Source of the DNA: Clostridia bacterium
GTDB taxonomy: Bacteria > Bacillota > Clostridia > Oscillospirales > Acutalibacteraceae
NCBI GenBank assembly: GCA_017414725.1
Contig: JAFQKZ010000134.1
Coordinates: 1-12,313 of the forward strand
Length of the DNA: 12,313 bases
Direction: 5' to 3'
This document shows, piece by piece, positions 1 through 9,686 of the stretch (positions within the stretch are counted from its first letter, which is position 1; the number at the start of each line of letters is the position of its first letter). The notes beneath the pieces were generated by a model. It saw only the letters and a program-made list of their open reading frames with translations, had not been told where the DNA came from and did not search any database. The position numbers and the translations under genes are program-made.

Positions 1-781
1 CGTTTTTTTTACCCCCATAGATATCATCGCCTAAAATTGGGTGACCAAGATATGCCATATGCACACGGATTTGGTGTGTCCGACCGGTTTCTAGTTTTAA
101 TTTTATATGAGAAAAAGATTTATATTCGGTTAAAACTTCATAATGCGTTATCGCTTCTCGCCCGCCAATAGGCAAAACAGCCATCTTTTTTCTGTCAATT
201 TTATGACGGCCTATTTGGGTTTTGATCATATTTTTGCTATTTTTTAATTTACCGTGAATAATTGCTTCATATTCTCTTTCAAAATTATGATTTTTAATTT
301 GTGCCGCTAAAAAATTATGGGCAATATCGTTTTTCGCGACTACTAGTAACCCGCTGGTATTTTTGTCAATTCTGTGGACTATGCCGGGACGCAAAACCCC
401 GTTAATTTTCGAAAGTGAATTTTTACAATGATTTAACAGAGCGTTAACCAAAGTGCCGCTGTAATTTCCCGGAGCTGGATGAACCACCATGTTCTGTGGC
501 TTGTTAATTACTATCAAATCGCTATCTTCATACACTATATCCAGCTCAATTTTTTCGGCAACTATTTCTAATTTTTCAGGCTCTGGGAAAATTATTTGTA
601 TATTTTCACCAGTTTTTAGAACGTAATTTTTATTTATAATTTTATTATTTACTGTAACGTTCCCGGTTTCTAGCATTTTTTGTATGTGATTTCTAGACAT
701 ATTTTCGAGTTTTTGTGCTAAAAATTTATCTATTCTTGTATTATTATTCTCTAACGGTACACGCAATTCTTCGGAATTCAT
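1..781 (-). CDS. rluD: RluD-type 23S rRNA pseudouridine synthase, 3' end beyond the window
   Basis: This gene encodes a pseudouridine synthase of the RluA/RluD family, which isomerises uridines in large-subunit rRNA or in tRNA. About 260 codons are visible from an ATG at 781, and the C-terminus lies outside the window; family members run to about 300 residues. Residues 15-62 look like an S4 RNA-binding domain. The catalytic motif HRIDKNTSG is at 136-144, with the nucleophilic Asp at 139. The family motif ETGRTHQIRVHMAYLGHPI is at 231-249. The start lies 10 bp after the stop of the upstream radical SAM gene, and a G-rich Shine-Dalgarno (GGGGTAGG) sits inside the end of that gene, so the two are probably co-transcribed and translationally coupled. 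The family is certain. The exact target (RluD, RluA or RluC-like) cannot be fixed from sequence alone. Confidence 0.93.
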   Translation of the reverse strand, partial: MNSEELRVPLENNNTRIDKFLAQKLENMSRNHIQKMLETGNVTVNNKIINKNYVLKTGENIQIIFPEPEKLEIVAEKIELDIVYEDSDLIVINKPQNMVVHPAPGNYSGTLVNALLNHCKNSLSKINGVLRPGIVHRIDKNTSGLLVVAKNDIAHNFLAAQIKNHNFEREYEAIIHGKLKNSKNMIKTQIGRHKIDRKKMAVLPIGGREAITHYEVLTEYKSFSHIKLKLETGRTHQIRVHMAYLGHPILGDDIYGGKKN

Positions 782-791
782 GTTGTTTATA

Positions 792-1487
792 TTAACCTAC
801 CCCTAAATCTGTGTTATTAATAAGTATCTCGATTTTTGGGTTATTTTTAATTTTTGGATAAATTTTGGTTAAAAAATCTTGAATTAAATTTTCATCTCTA
901 ACAGTATCTGTAGAGTTTTGCACAAATATACTCAAAGCAATGTGCTCAAAATTATTTAGAGCTGTATTTATATCTTGTTCTATTTCTATTAAATTTTGGT
1001 TTTTTATGCCTACCAATAGACAAATACCACGAAAATATTTCTTAATTTCCTCTATTTTTGTGCATTCCGGTATACCTTTTTTCCACAAAGTCCAAAATTT
1101 TGGGTTAAAAGTCTCTACCCCGAAACGATATTTTACGTTAATTCCTGGAAATTTTTTCGAAAAATCAGCTAATTTGTTTCGATATATCCAATGTGCTTCG
1201 AACCAAATTTCTTTAATATTCTTTTCTTGAGCTTTTTTTATCAAAAAATTTAAACTTTTGCCGTCGAGCTCCATAATAGACCCGGAGTTTATAACATCTA
1301 AAACTCCGAATTCCCCTGTAATTTTTTCTATAACTTTTTGGTTAATTTCAATAAAATTTTCGCTAACATCGTGAAAATAATCGCAATATGTACATTTTTT
1401 CCATTCACATCCTTGACCTTGTAACAACAAAAACTCCCTTGGGAACTTATCATAAATTTTTGAATATCTTTTTTCGACTTCTTTCAT
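792..1487 (-). CDS. queL: Small radical SAM enzyme, probable queuine lyase (queuine to preQ1 salvage)
   Basis: This is a 231-residue radical SAM protein. The cluster-binding cysteines are C27, C32 and C35 (CEWKKCTYC, a C-x4-C-x2-C spacing) in the context LLQGQGCEWKKCTYCDYF. Downstream lie the radical-SAM-like segments INSGS (66-70), IWFEAHW (94-100) and RFGVETF (121-127). It has no SPASM or TRAM domain and is shorter than most radical SAM enzymes. It follows tgt with a 32-bp gap and has its own strong RBS (AGGAGAT). Known background: in Clostridioides difficile and relatives, QueL is a compact radical SAM enzyme that releases preQ1 from queuine and works with TGT. Size, motif style and tgt linkage fit, so I infer QueL; I could not run a family search. 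The alternative is another uncharacterised radical SAM enzyme acting on RNA bases. Confidence 0.68.
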   Translation of the reverse strand: MKEVEKRYSKIYDKFPREFLLLQGQGCEWKKCTYCDYFHDVSENFIEINQKVIEKITGEFGVLDVINSGSIMELDGKSLNFLIKKAQEKNIKEIWFEAHWIYRNKLADFSKKFPGINVKYRFGVETFNPKFWTLWKKGIPECTKIEEIKKYFRGICLLVGIKNQNLIEIEQDINTALNNFEHIALSIFVQNSTDTVRDENLIQDFLTKIYPKIKNNPKIEILINNTDLGVG

Positions 1488-1502
1488 TTGTATCTCCTAT
1501 AA

Positions 1503-2785
<1,283 letters not shown>

Positions 2786-2791
2786 ATTTAT

Positions 2792-2836
2792 ATATTAATA
2801 TTAACGCAAAATTTAGTCAATATAATTTTTGAAATC
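2792..2836 (-). promoter_or_regulatory. Strong promoter of the 5S rRNA gene
   Basis: Reading leftwards, TTGACT (2820-2815) is followed by a 17-bp spacer and TAATAT (2797-2792). A second overlapping TAATAT lies at 2803-2798. An A/T-rich UP-like stretch (2836-2821) precedes the -35 box. Transcription would begin near 2785, exactly at the predicted 5' end of the 5S RNA. No other promoter is seen before tgt, so this one probably also feeds tgt, queL and rluD by readthrough. Confidence 0.8.
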
Positions 2837-2857
2837 TAAGTAAATTTTAAGCATAGA

Positions 2858-5800
2858 TTAATCTTTCGGTAATTTATATCTAGCCTGAGTGCTAATAAAT
2901 TCGTGAATTTTCTCCGTATTATCTTCTTCAAAACTGCTATCTTTTGTTAAACACGAATTTCGAGGGTCATATCTAAACAACTTCCAATGACCGGACTGAA
3001 CAGCCAATTTTGCGGACTTGAGCGAGTTTTTCATGCCGCCGGAAATCCCATGATTAATGCACGGGCAGTAAGCTATTACAATTGACGGACCGTTATAGCT
3101 CTCAGCTTCTATTAGTGCTTTTATACACTGATTATAGTCTGCGCCGAGAGAAATTTGTGCAACATATACATTTTTGTAACTCATAGCCATCTGTGCGAGG
3201 TTTTTTTTCGGAGTTTTTTTACCGGAAATCGCAAACTTCGCAACAGTGTTTTCGGGCGTAGATTTCGAAGCTTGACCGCCGGTATTCGAATAAACCTCGG
3301 TGTCAAAAACCAAAATATTCACATTCTCGCCCGACGCCAAAACATGATCTAGACCACCAAAACCGATGTCATAAGCCCAGCCGTCGCCGCCAAAAATCCA
3401 CACCGATTTTGTAGAAACACTATTTTTATTTCTTAATATATATTTAATAATTTCGTCAGAAATATCTGAATTATTATAATTTTCTAAAAATTCGGTTAAT
3501 TTTCGGCTAGCATATTGGCTTAATTTAGAATTATTTAAATTTTCGAGACATTCTTGCGAAATTTTCTTTAACTCAATGTTTTGTGTATTATTAAAAATAT
3601 ATTTAATTTTATTTATAATATTATTTTGAGAATGTTTGTGCGACAGCGCTATACCGAGGCCAAACTCGGCATTGTCTTCGAACAGAGAATTATGCCACGC
3701 AGGACCGCGATTTTCGTGATTAGCAGCGTACGGGCTTGACGGAAACGACGCACCCCAAATCGATGAGCAACCCGTGGCGTTGGCGATTATCATGCGATCG
3801 CCGAAAAGCTGGGTCACGAGTTTCGCGTACGGAGTCTCGCCGCAACCCGCACAAGCGCCCGAAAATTCTAGCAGGGGTTGCTTGAATTGACTGCCTTTTA
3901 CCGTGCTTTCAGGAAATTTAATATTCACTTCAGGGCAGCTTTTTATTTTTCTAAAATAATTAAATATTTCTTGGTTTTTAGTTAAATTACCATCAAAATT
4001 CATTAATTTCAGAGCTTTGTCTTGACGCATACCCGGGCAAATTTCTGTGCAATTTCCACAACCCGTGCAATCCTGAACAGAAATATTTATCGAAAAGTAA
4101 TAACCGGGCATTCCGAGCATATTTTTGTATTTTAATTTTGATTTCAAATTTTCGTGCATATTGTCCAAATCTTGCTGCGTGAAAACAAATGGACGTATCA
4201 CAGCATGAGGGCAAACATACGAACACAAGTTACATTGTATACAATTTTCCGGAATCCAATCCGGCACAAAGCTAGCAGTGGCGCGCTTTTCGTACTGCGA
4301 TGACCCCAACGGAATCGTTCCGTCCACATATGGCAAAAACGCAGAAACAGGCAGATTGTCACCATTTTTTTTGTCTATTTCCGATGCAATATTTTGTACA
4401 AAACTTTCTAATTTTTTGTTTTCGAATTCTTGTTTTTGTGTATTATTTATATAATTATTGTTTTGTGCAGAATCACCAAAAATCTCTACTTTTCGGACTT
4501 CCTTCATGCCTTGTTCTGCACATTTATAATTAATCTCGACGACTTTTTCGCCTTTTTTGTGATAAGTTTCATAAATTGACTCTTTTATATACCCCAAAGC
4601 TTCATCGGAATTAAATATATTTGTAATCTTAAAGAAAGCAGATTGTAACGCAGTATTAATTCTCCCACCTAGACCGAGCTCCGCGCTTATTTTATTTGCG
4701 TCCAGAACATAGAGTTTTGCATTCTTTTTAATTAATTCTTGTTTAAATTCCGGAGTAAAACTGTTTAATAATTCTTTGTTGTTTAAATTGGAATTTAACA
4801 ATACAATTCCGTTTTCTTTCAAGTCTTTTAATATATTATACTTATAAATATAATTGTTTTTATATATTCCTATAAAATCGGCTTTATTTATATTATACGT
4901 AGATTTAATTTTGTTTTTACCAAATCTTAAATGTGACACGGTCGTACCGCCGGATTTTTTCGAATCATACGAGAAAAAGCCCTGAATATTAAAATCCGTG
5001 TGGTCACCGATAATTTTAATAGTATTTTTCGAAGCGCCGACAGTTCCGTCAGAGCCCATGCCCCAAAACTCGCAATTATAACAACCTTTTAGCTCTAAAT
5101 TAACATTATTTTTAATTTCTAGCGACAAATTCGTAACATCGTCTGTGATTCCTACGGTGAAATTTCTCTTAGGTTCATCAGAATTCATATTGTCATATAT
5201 CGAAATTATGTGCTCGGGAGTCGTATTTTTTGAACTTAGACCATAGCGACCCGAAAATATTTCGATATCATTAAATTTATGTTTGTATTTATTTAAAGCT
5301 GTGTTAATATCTAAATATAATGGCTCACCGACAGAGCCCGGTTCTTTCGTGCGATCTAAAACAGTAATTTTTTTCACGCTACTTGGAATTTTATTTATCA
5401 AATTTTCAATATTAAACGGTCTGTAAACACGAACTTTTAATAATCCTATATTGTAATTTTCGTTATTTTCTAAACAATCTATAACTTCTTCGATCGTTTC
5501 GCAGACAGAGCCCATTGCGATTATAATTCTGTCGGGATTTTTGTTTCCGTAATATTCAAAAAAATCATAGTTTGTGTTAAAATTACCATTAATTTTGTTT
5601 AAATTTTGTTCTATTATCTTAACAGAATTTTCATAATATATGTTACAGGCCTCACGATTTTGAAAGTAAACATCGTCGTTCTGAGCAGTCCCACGCATCA
5701 CTGGATTTTCAGGGTTTAGACCGCGATTTTTAAATTCATAATATTTATCCCAATCTAACATATTTTTAATAATTTTGTAATCAGGAATATTGATTTTTTG

Positions 5801-6340
5801 GATTTCATGTGAAGTCCTGAAACCATCAAAAAAATGCATAAACGGAACACGACTCGAAATGGCGCTCAAATGCGATAACAACGCCATGTGCACGACCTCC
5901 TGAGGACTGTTCGAACACACCATCGCGTAACCTGTTTGCCGACACGCGTATACATCTGAATGGTCTCCAAATATCGAAAGCGCATGAGTCGCGACTGTCC
6001 GGGCCGCAACGTGAATCACGCTCGGAAGCAACTCGCCGGCCATTTTGTACATGTTGGGAATCATGAGTAATAAGCCCTGCGATGACGTAAAAGTCGTGGC
6101 GAGCGAACCTGCCGAAAGTGCCCCGTGAATCGCTCCTGCAGCGCCTGCTTCGGACTGCATTTCTATTAACTCGACTTCAGAATCAAAAATATTTTTTTTG
6201 TGCTCGCTACGGAATTTGTCCATTTGTTCGGCCATGTTCGAAGACGGAGTTATCGGGTAAATCGCTGCGATTTCCGTGAACGCGTAGGCTATATATGCAG
6301 CCGCAAAATTCCCGTCAGCTGTAATATATTTATTTAACAT
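2858..6340 (-). CDS. nifJ: Pyruvate:ferredoxin (flavodoxin) oxidoreductase, single-chain
   Basis: This enzyme oxidises pyruvate with CoA to acetyl-CoA and CO2 and passes electrons to ferredoxin or flavodoxin. It is cytoplasmic and central to anaerobic energy metabolism. It has 1160 residues, close to the family norm (about 1170-1200). Domain order is complete: N-terminal pyruvate-binding domain with YPITPSS (about 28-34); the middle domain; the EKR-type region with GSDGTVGASKN (about 428-438); a two-[4Fe-4S] ferredoxin domain with CIQCNLCSYVC (about 700) and CTGCGNCTEIC (about 757); and the thiamine diphosphate domain with GACAGCGETPY (about 828), NATGCSS, GGDGWAYDIGFGG (about 982-994) and CPCINHG. 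All four proximal-cluster cysteines appear present. The start ATG has an AAGGAAAG RBS. It follows proS by 54 bp. Base composition swings strongly along the gene (see findings). Confidence 0.98.
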   Translation of the reverse strand: MLNKYITADGNFAAAYIAYAFTEIAAIYPITPSSNMAEQMDKFRSEHKKNIFDSEVELIEMQSEAGAAGAIHGALSAGSLATTFTSSQGLLLMIPNMYKMAGELLPSVIHVAARTVATHALSIFGDHSDVYACRQTGYAMVCSNSPQEVVHMALLSHLSAISSRVPFMHFFDGFRTSHEIQKINIPDYKIIKNMLDWDKYYEFKNRGLNPENPVMRGTAQNDDVYFQNREACNIYYENSVKIIEQNLNKINGNFNTNYDFFEYYGNKNPDRIIIAMGSVCETIEEVIDCLENNENYNIGLLKVRVYRPFNIENLINKIPSSVKKITVLDRTKEPGSVGEPLYLDINTALNKYKHKFNDIEIFSGRYGLSSKNTTPEHIISIYDNMNSDEPKRNFTVGITDDVTNLSLEIKNNVNLELKGCYNCEFWGMGSDGTVGASKNTIKIIGDHTDFNIQGFFSYDSKKSGGTTVSHLRFGKNKIKSTYNINKADFIGIYKNNYIYKYNILKDLKENGIVLLNSNLNNKELLNSFTPEFKQELIKKNAKLYVLDANKISAELGLGGRINTALQSAFFKITNIFNSDEALGYIKESIYETYHKKGEKVVEINYKCAEQGMKEVRKVEIFGDSAQNNNYINNTQKQEFENKKLESFVQNIASEIDKKNGDNLPVSAFLPYVDGTIPLGSSQYEKRATASFVPDWIPENCIQCNLCSYVCPHAVIRPFVFTQQDLDNMHENLKSKLKYKNMLGMPGYYFSINISVQDCTGCGNCTEICPGMRQDKALKLMNFDGNLTKNQEIFNYFRKIKSCPEVNIKFPESTVKGSQFKQPLLEFSGACAGCGETPYAKLVTQLFGDRMIIANATGCSSIWGASFPSSPYAANHENRGPAWHNSLFEDNAEFGLGIALSHKHSQNNIINKIKYIFNNTQNIELKKISQECLENLNNSKLSQYASRKLTEFLENYNNSDISDEIIKYILRNKNSVSTKSVWIFGGDGWAYDIGFGGLDHVLASGENVNILVFDTEVYSNTGGQASKSTPENTVAKFAISGKKTPKKNLAQMAMSYKNVYVAQISLGADYNQCIKALIEAESYNGPSIVIAYCPCINHGISGGMKNSLKSAKLAVQSGHWKLFRYDPRNSCLTKDSSFEEDNTEKIHEFISTQARYKLPKD

Positions 6341-6394
6341 AATTTTAACTTTCCTTCTTGTTTTTAATATATTCTTAAGTATTTTATAATTAAA

Positions 6395-7834
6395 TTAATA
6401 TGATTTCGCCCAATAAACTTCATGTTTAGACTTCTTGTTACAGTTCACGCAAGTGCAATTTTCAGTGTCTTTTATAATACATCTGGAAGTGAAATTCGTG
6501 TTATTTTTGATTTCTTGCTCGCACTCCGGACTTCCGCACCAATGTGCTTTGATAAATCCAGTTTTATTTTTTGTAATATCATTAAATTCTTGTTTGTTTT
6601 TAGCTATATAAATTTTACTGTTCAAATTATCAAGAGCTTTTTGGTACATATTATTTTTAATTTCTTTTAAAGTTTTTATTATATTCTCTTCAAGAGTGTC
6701 TAAATTCACTGTAATTTTTTCAAAATTATCTCTTCTTACAAGCACGCACTGGTTATTTTCAATATCTTTTGGACCGATTTCCAATCTAATCGGAACGCCA
6801 CGCATTTCGTGTTCTGCAAACTTCCAGCCCGGAGATTTATCTGTAAAATCTGTCTTAACTCTACAAATTTTATTTAATTTTTCTTGAATTTCTAGTGATT
6901 TTTCCGATACTCCGGCTTTGTGCATCGCGATCGGAATAATCATAACTTGGACAGGTGCGATATCAGGCGGCAAAACAAGTCCGCGATCATCGCCGTGTGT
7001 CATGATAATTCCGCCGATTATTCTAGTCGAAATCCCCCATGAAGTCTGGTATGCGTACTGCGTGTTGTTATTTTTGTCCTGGAAAGTTATGTCAAAAGCG
7101 CGTGCGAATTTATCTCCAAAATAATGGCTCGTTGCGGACTGTAAAGCTTTTCCGTCGTACATCATCGCTTCAACTGTATATGTAAATTCTGCTCCGGCAA
7201 ATTTCTCGCTCTCTGTTTTTTGGCCTTGTATCACGGGCATGTCTAGTGTTTTCTCACAAAAATCCGCGTATAATTTTTGCATATTTTGTGTTTCTTGCAT
7301 AGCTTCTAGTTCTGTCGCATGTACAGTATGTCCCTCTTGCCAATGAAATTCGACAGATCTTAAGAACGGTCTTGTAGTCTTCTCCCAGCGAACTACAGAA
7401 CACCACTGATTATATAATTTTGGTAAGTCTCGCCACGAATGAATTTTTTTCGCGTAGTGCTCGCAAAAAAGAGTTTCAGATGTTGGTCTGACGCATAATC
7501 TTTCCTGAAGTTCCTGCGAACCGCCGTGCGTTACCCATGCGACTTCCGGTGCGAAGCCCTCGATATGATCTTTTTCTTTTTGCAACAAACTTTCCGGTAT
7601 AAACATGGGCATGGAAATGTTTTCGTGACCGGTTTCTTTGAATTTTTGGTCTAAAATTTTAGTAATATTTTCCCAAATCGCATAGCCATACGGCTCCATG
7701 ATCATGCATCCGCGTACGCTCGAATAGTCCATAAGCTCGGCTTTTTTGACTATATCTGTATACCATTGAGCGAAATCCGTATCTCTTGGAGTGATCTCTT
7801 CTACCAATTTTTTGCTGTTTTTTTCGTTAGACAT
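6395..7834 (-). CDS. proS: Prolyl-tRNA synthetase, short eukaryote/archaeal-type
   Basis: This class II synthetase charges tRNA-Pro in the cytoplasm. It has 479 residues and lacks the editing insertion of the long bacterial type. Class II motif 1 lies near 35-60, motif 2 near 149-170 ([20 protein letters not shown]) and motif 3 near 265-292 ([17 protein letters not shown]). The anticodon-binding domain is at about 295-390. The C-terminal domain, typical of this type, carries cysteines 433, 438, 452, 460, 462 and 465 as likely zinc ligands and ends in a conserved Tyr. An AGCAGGA sequence just before the ATG serves as RBS. The short type is common in Clostridia. The gene is the first leftward one after the divergent promoter region. 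Confidence 0.98.
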   Translation of the reverse strand: MSNEKNSKKLVEEITPRDTDFAQWYTDIVKKAELMDYSSVRGCMIMEPYGYAIWENITKILDQKFKETGHENISMPMFIPESLLQKEKDHIEGFAPEVAWVTHGGSQELQERLCVRPTSETLFCEHYAKKIHSWRDLPKLYNQWCSVVRWEKTTRPFLRSVEFHWQEGHTVHATELEAMQETQNMQKLYADFCEKTLDMPVIQGQKTESEKFAGAEFTYTVEAMMYDGKALQSATSHYFGDKFARAFDITFQDKNNNTQYAYQTSWGISTRIIGGIIMTHGDDRGLVLPPDIAPVQVMIIPIAMHKAGVSEKSLEIQEKLNKICRVKTDFTDKSPGWKFAEHEMRGVPIRLEIGPKDIENNQCVLVRRDNFEKITVNLDTLEENIIKTLKEIKNNMYQKALDNLNSKIYIAKNKQEFNDITKNKTGFIKAHWCGSPECEQEIKNNTNFTSRCIIKDTENCTCVNCNKKSKHEVYWAKSY

Positions 7835-7845
7835 GTTTATCCTGC

Positions 7846-7950
7846 TTTCTGAAATTTTAGAACGAATTAATTATATTATATTTTTTAAATTCTGGGAAAT
7901 AAAATAAATTCAAAAAAACACTTGACAAGCTTGAAAATTATGATATAATT
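7846..7950. repeat. Promoter-region direct repeat, copy 1
   Basis: This roughly 105-bp segment is repeated almost exactly at 8607-8710: a C/T change, one A fewer in an A-run and one T/C change are the differences I see. Copy 1 lies in the divergent proS/8002 intergenic region. It contains the complete rightward promoter of the 8002 gene and, on the other strand, overlapping TATAAT boxes (7880-7875 and 7875-7870) that may serve proS with a weak -35. Confidence 0.9.
7922..7949 (+). promoter_or_regulatory. Consensus promoter of the secreted-protein gene at 8002
   Basis: TTGACA (7922-7927) and TATAAT (7944-7949) are perfect sigma-A boxes with a 16-bp spacer. Transcription should begin around 7956, giving a 5' leader of about 45 nt that ends in a GGAGGG ribosome binding site at 7990-7995. 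Confidence 0.85.
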
Positions 7951-8001
7951 AAATACATACTATTTATATGGTGAATAAAAAATAATTTTGGAGGGAATTT
8001 T

Positions 8002-8517
8002 GTGAATTTGACAAAATTCAAAAAGATTAAAAAATCTTTGGTATCATGTATTCTTGGTTCAAGCCTTTTACTTGGCATGGGAGGAGCTAACAAATCTGCT
8101 AGGGCGTATTTTACACCTGAGCAGTACACGGATATAAATAATGAAATAGGTCGTCTCCCAAATTTATACAGACAAGAAATTAGAGATAAATCAAGAACAT
8201 TATTAAATGAATTAAGAACTACATTTCTTGACAACAAATCGTTGGAAAGCAAAGATTTTCAGAAACTATTAGAAAAAGAACTAGATGAAGTACGCATGTC
8301 ATATGAAAATTTAGATGATGACAGTTTAAAACATCCTAGCTCTAAGCAGATTCTCGGACAAATTGTCTTTTTAGAACTATTTACAGAAATAATATCTGAA
8401 AAAAAGAGTGCTTGGTCTGCACACAAAACTTTTGAGAAATTGCGTTTGATTGTAAGGGATTTCCCTGTGACGCTTCAGCAAAGTTTGATAGATAATTTAA
8501 TAGAAAAAGTAGACTGA
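8002..8517 (+). CDS. Small secreted protein of unknown function
   Basis: I do not recognise this 171-residue protein. The start is GTG at 8002, seven bases after a strong GGAGG. Residues 1-35 form a Sec signal peptide: a lysine-rich n-region (KFKKIKK), a hydrophobic core (LVSCILGSSLLLGMGG) and a probable cleavage after SARA (residue 35). There is no lipobox. The mature part (about 136 aa) is charged, mostly helical in appearance, lacks cysteine and has no further membrane segment. Codon use is very AT-rich (a hand count over 8161-8220 gives about 20% G+C). It has its own promoter and terminator. The upstream promoter DNA is duplicated in front of the exported GTPase gene that follows, so the three secreted proteins may be one co-acquired effector set. 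That is inference from context only. Confidence 0.82.
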   Translation: MNLTKFKKIKKSLVSCILGSSLLLGMGGANKSARAYFTPEQYTDINNEIGRLPNLYRQEIRDKSRTLLNELRTTFLDNKSLESKDFQKLLEKELDEVRMSYENLDDDSLKHPSSKQILGQIVFLELFTEIISEKKSAWSAHKTFEKLRLIVRDFPVTLQQSLIDNLIEKVD

Positions 8518-8551
8518 GTTCCCAAACGCAACAAAACTAACGAATGCTCGG

Positions 8552-8579
8552 GGTCAGTAGTACCACTACTGACCTTTTT
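8552..8579 (+). terminator. Intrinsic terminator of the 8002 gene
   Basis: A perfect 10-bp stem (GGTCAGTAGT, 8552-8561, with ACTACTGACC, 8565-8574) with a 3-nt loop is followed by TTTTT. The opposite strand has no T-run after the stem, so it works rightwards only. Confidence 0.92.
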
Positions 8580-8606
8580 GCGGTCTTAATGTGCTGTTCG
8601 TTTTGA

Positions 8607-8710
8607 TTTCTGAAATTTTAGAACGAATTAATTATATTACATTTTTTAAATTCTGGGAAATAAAATAAATTTAAAAAACACTTGACAAGCTTGAAAATTA
8701 TGATATAATT
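8607..8710. repeat. Promoter-region direct repeat, copy 2
   Basis: This is the second copy of the 7846-7950 segment, now upstream of the first GTPase gene. It retains the rightward promoter intact. The leftward TATAAT box is also kept (8636-8631) and here would point antisense into the end of the 8002 gene. Just upstream, TGCTGTT and TCGTT at 8592-8603 weakly resemble the 5' end of proS, as if a little of proS had been copied too. Confidence 0.9.
8682..8709 (+). promoter_or_regulatory. Upstream promoter (P1) of the first GTPase gene
   Basis: TTGACA (8682-8687), a 16-bp spacer and TATAAT (8704-8709) are inherited from the duplicated segment and identical to the promoter of the 8002 gene. It lies just upstream of a second promoter, so the first GTPase gene has tandem promoters. 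Confidence 0.75.
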
Positions 8711-8725
8711 ATTTACAAAAAACTA

Positions 8726-8753
8726 TTGACAATAAAAACACATGTGATATAAT
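8726..8753 (+). promoter_or_regulatory. Proximal promoter (P2) of the first GTPase gene
   Basis: TTGACA (8726-8731), a 16-bp spacer (ATAAAAACACATGTGA) and TATAAT (8748-8753) form a consensus promoter. The same sequence stands in front of the second GTPase gene (9743-9770), so it travels with the GTPase unit. The RBS GAGGAG is at 8770-8775. Confidence 0.85.
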
Positions 8754-8784
8754 AAAAACATAGAAAAATGAGGAGAAAAAAGTT

Positions 8785-9573
8785 ATGAATAAAACTTTCA
8801 AAAAAATATTTTCAGTTTGTTGCGCGGTCGTCACCACACTCACTGCTACACTATTCCACTCTACCAACCTAAGTGCCGGTGGCCAAAAACACAAAATAGT
8901 TTTCGCGGGTCCAAGCGAAACCGGAAAAACCAAACTGGTTTCAAGAATTTGCGGAAATAGCTATAACTCGGATTACGTGGCCACGATGAGCACGGACTTC
9001 GCCTCCTCGAGTCAGCTAACGCTATGGGACACCACCGGTAATACAAGATTTCTCGATATTATGGCCGGATGCTTCAAATCCGCCCGCTTGTGTGTCCTTT
9101 CCATCTCCATGGAAAGCCAAGAAACTGAAGATTTTCTCAACATGCTTGCTGACTATGATGTTCCAAACGTAGTCTTGTGCATAACTAAAACCGACAAGGG
9201 TATACCTGATAGTGAAGAAGTAAGTAGGCTATTGGCCGGAATAAAACAAAAACTCCCAGACGACGTTACCGTTTTTGACGAAGTGCTTTATACCAGCGCC
9301 CAAAAAAATACGTTTAAATTTTGCACGCCCGATGAGTATACAGCTTCCAATGAATCCTACATTTATAATGTTGCGACACAAGAAAAGGTATTAGCTGCCA
9401 AGTTATACGAGCTTTGCGGGGATAAGGCCGAAGATTCCCAGTCTGAGACCTATGCAGCCGGAACCTCTTACGAAGAGAGTATAGAATACGACTCTTTTAC
9501 TGGAAAACCTAACACATCAACGGCAAAAAGTACGCTTTATGCTTCGGTATTCCCGCAGCATTGTTACCATTGA
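8785..9573 (+). CDS. Exported Rab/Ras-like small GTPase, copy 1, anchor lost by frameshift
   Basis: The 262-residue product starts with a Sec signal peptide (1-31, ending NLSA). The GTPase motifs follow in Ras-family order: P-loop GPSETGKT (42-49), switch I threonine T67, switch II WDTTGNTRF (81-89), base-recognition TKTD (134-137) and TSA (170-172). The usual catalytic Gln after the DxxG glycine is Asn86. About 28 residues are inserted between TSA and the last helix (KVLAAKLYEL, 201-210). An acidic, Ser/Thr-rich linker follows. The last residues (about 249-262) are out of frame relative to the paralogue at 9806: a net one-base loss in a region of short A-runs moves translation to an early TGA, while the anchor-coding DNA persists to 9686. 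The predicted protein is therefore secreted and unanchored. Rab-like fold: confident. Role as a host-directed effector: inferred. Confidence 0.88.
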   Translation: MNKTFKKIFSVCCAVVTTLTATLFHSTNLSAGGQKHKIVFAGPSETGKTKLVSRICGNSYNSDYVATMSTDFASSSQLTLWDTTGNTRFLDIMAGCFKSARLCVLSISMESQETEDFLNMLADYDVPNVVLCITKTDKGIPDSEEVSRLLAGIKQKLPDDVTVFDEVLYTSAQKNTFKFCTPDEYTASNESYIYNVATQEKVLAAKLYELCGDKAEDSQSETYAAGTSYEESIEYDSFTGKPNTSTAKSTLYASVFPQHCYH

Positions 9574-9686
9574 TACTAGGGACCGGATATTACGAATATG
9601 ATAGACACTTCAGAAAACCAGCAAAGACAAAAACTGAAACTAAGTCCGAACAGACCCCTAAAGCAAACCGGAAAATATCAAGTTAA
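9528..9686 (+). pseudogene. Out-of-frame remnant encoding the C-terminal membrane anchor of GTPase copy 1
   Basis: In the -1 frame this stretch encodes KYALCFGIPAALLPLIL followed by a basic tail and TAA at 9684-9686. It matches the C-terminus of the second GTPase almost base for base from about 9555 on. The frame was lost at or near the A-run in GGCAAAAAGT (9522-9531). It becomes translated only by -1 slippage or if the base call is wrong. Confidence 0.8.

Noticed and set aside
8709..9046. Leftward reading frames opposite the first GTPase gene
   Set aside because: They are shadows of the GTPase frame with no ribosome binding site or family pattern. Other opposite-strand frames over tgt, proS and the pyruvate oxidoreductase gene were dismissed for the same reason.
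9520..9535. Classical programmed -1 frameshift site in GTPase copy 1
   Set aside because: The in-frame codons around the A-run (GCA AAA AGT) do not form a standard X-XXY-YYZ heptamer and I see no strong pseudoknot just downstream. Low-level slippage remains possible and is mentioned as a finding, but I do not call a site.
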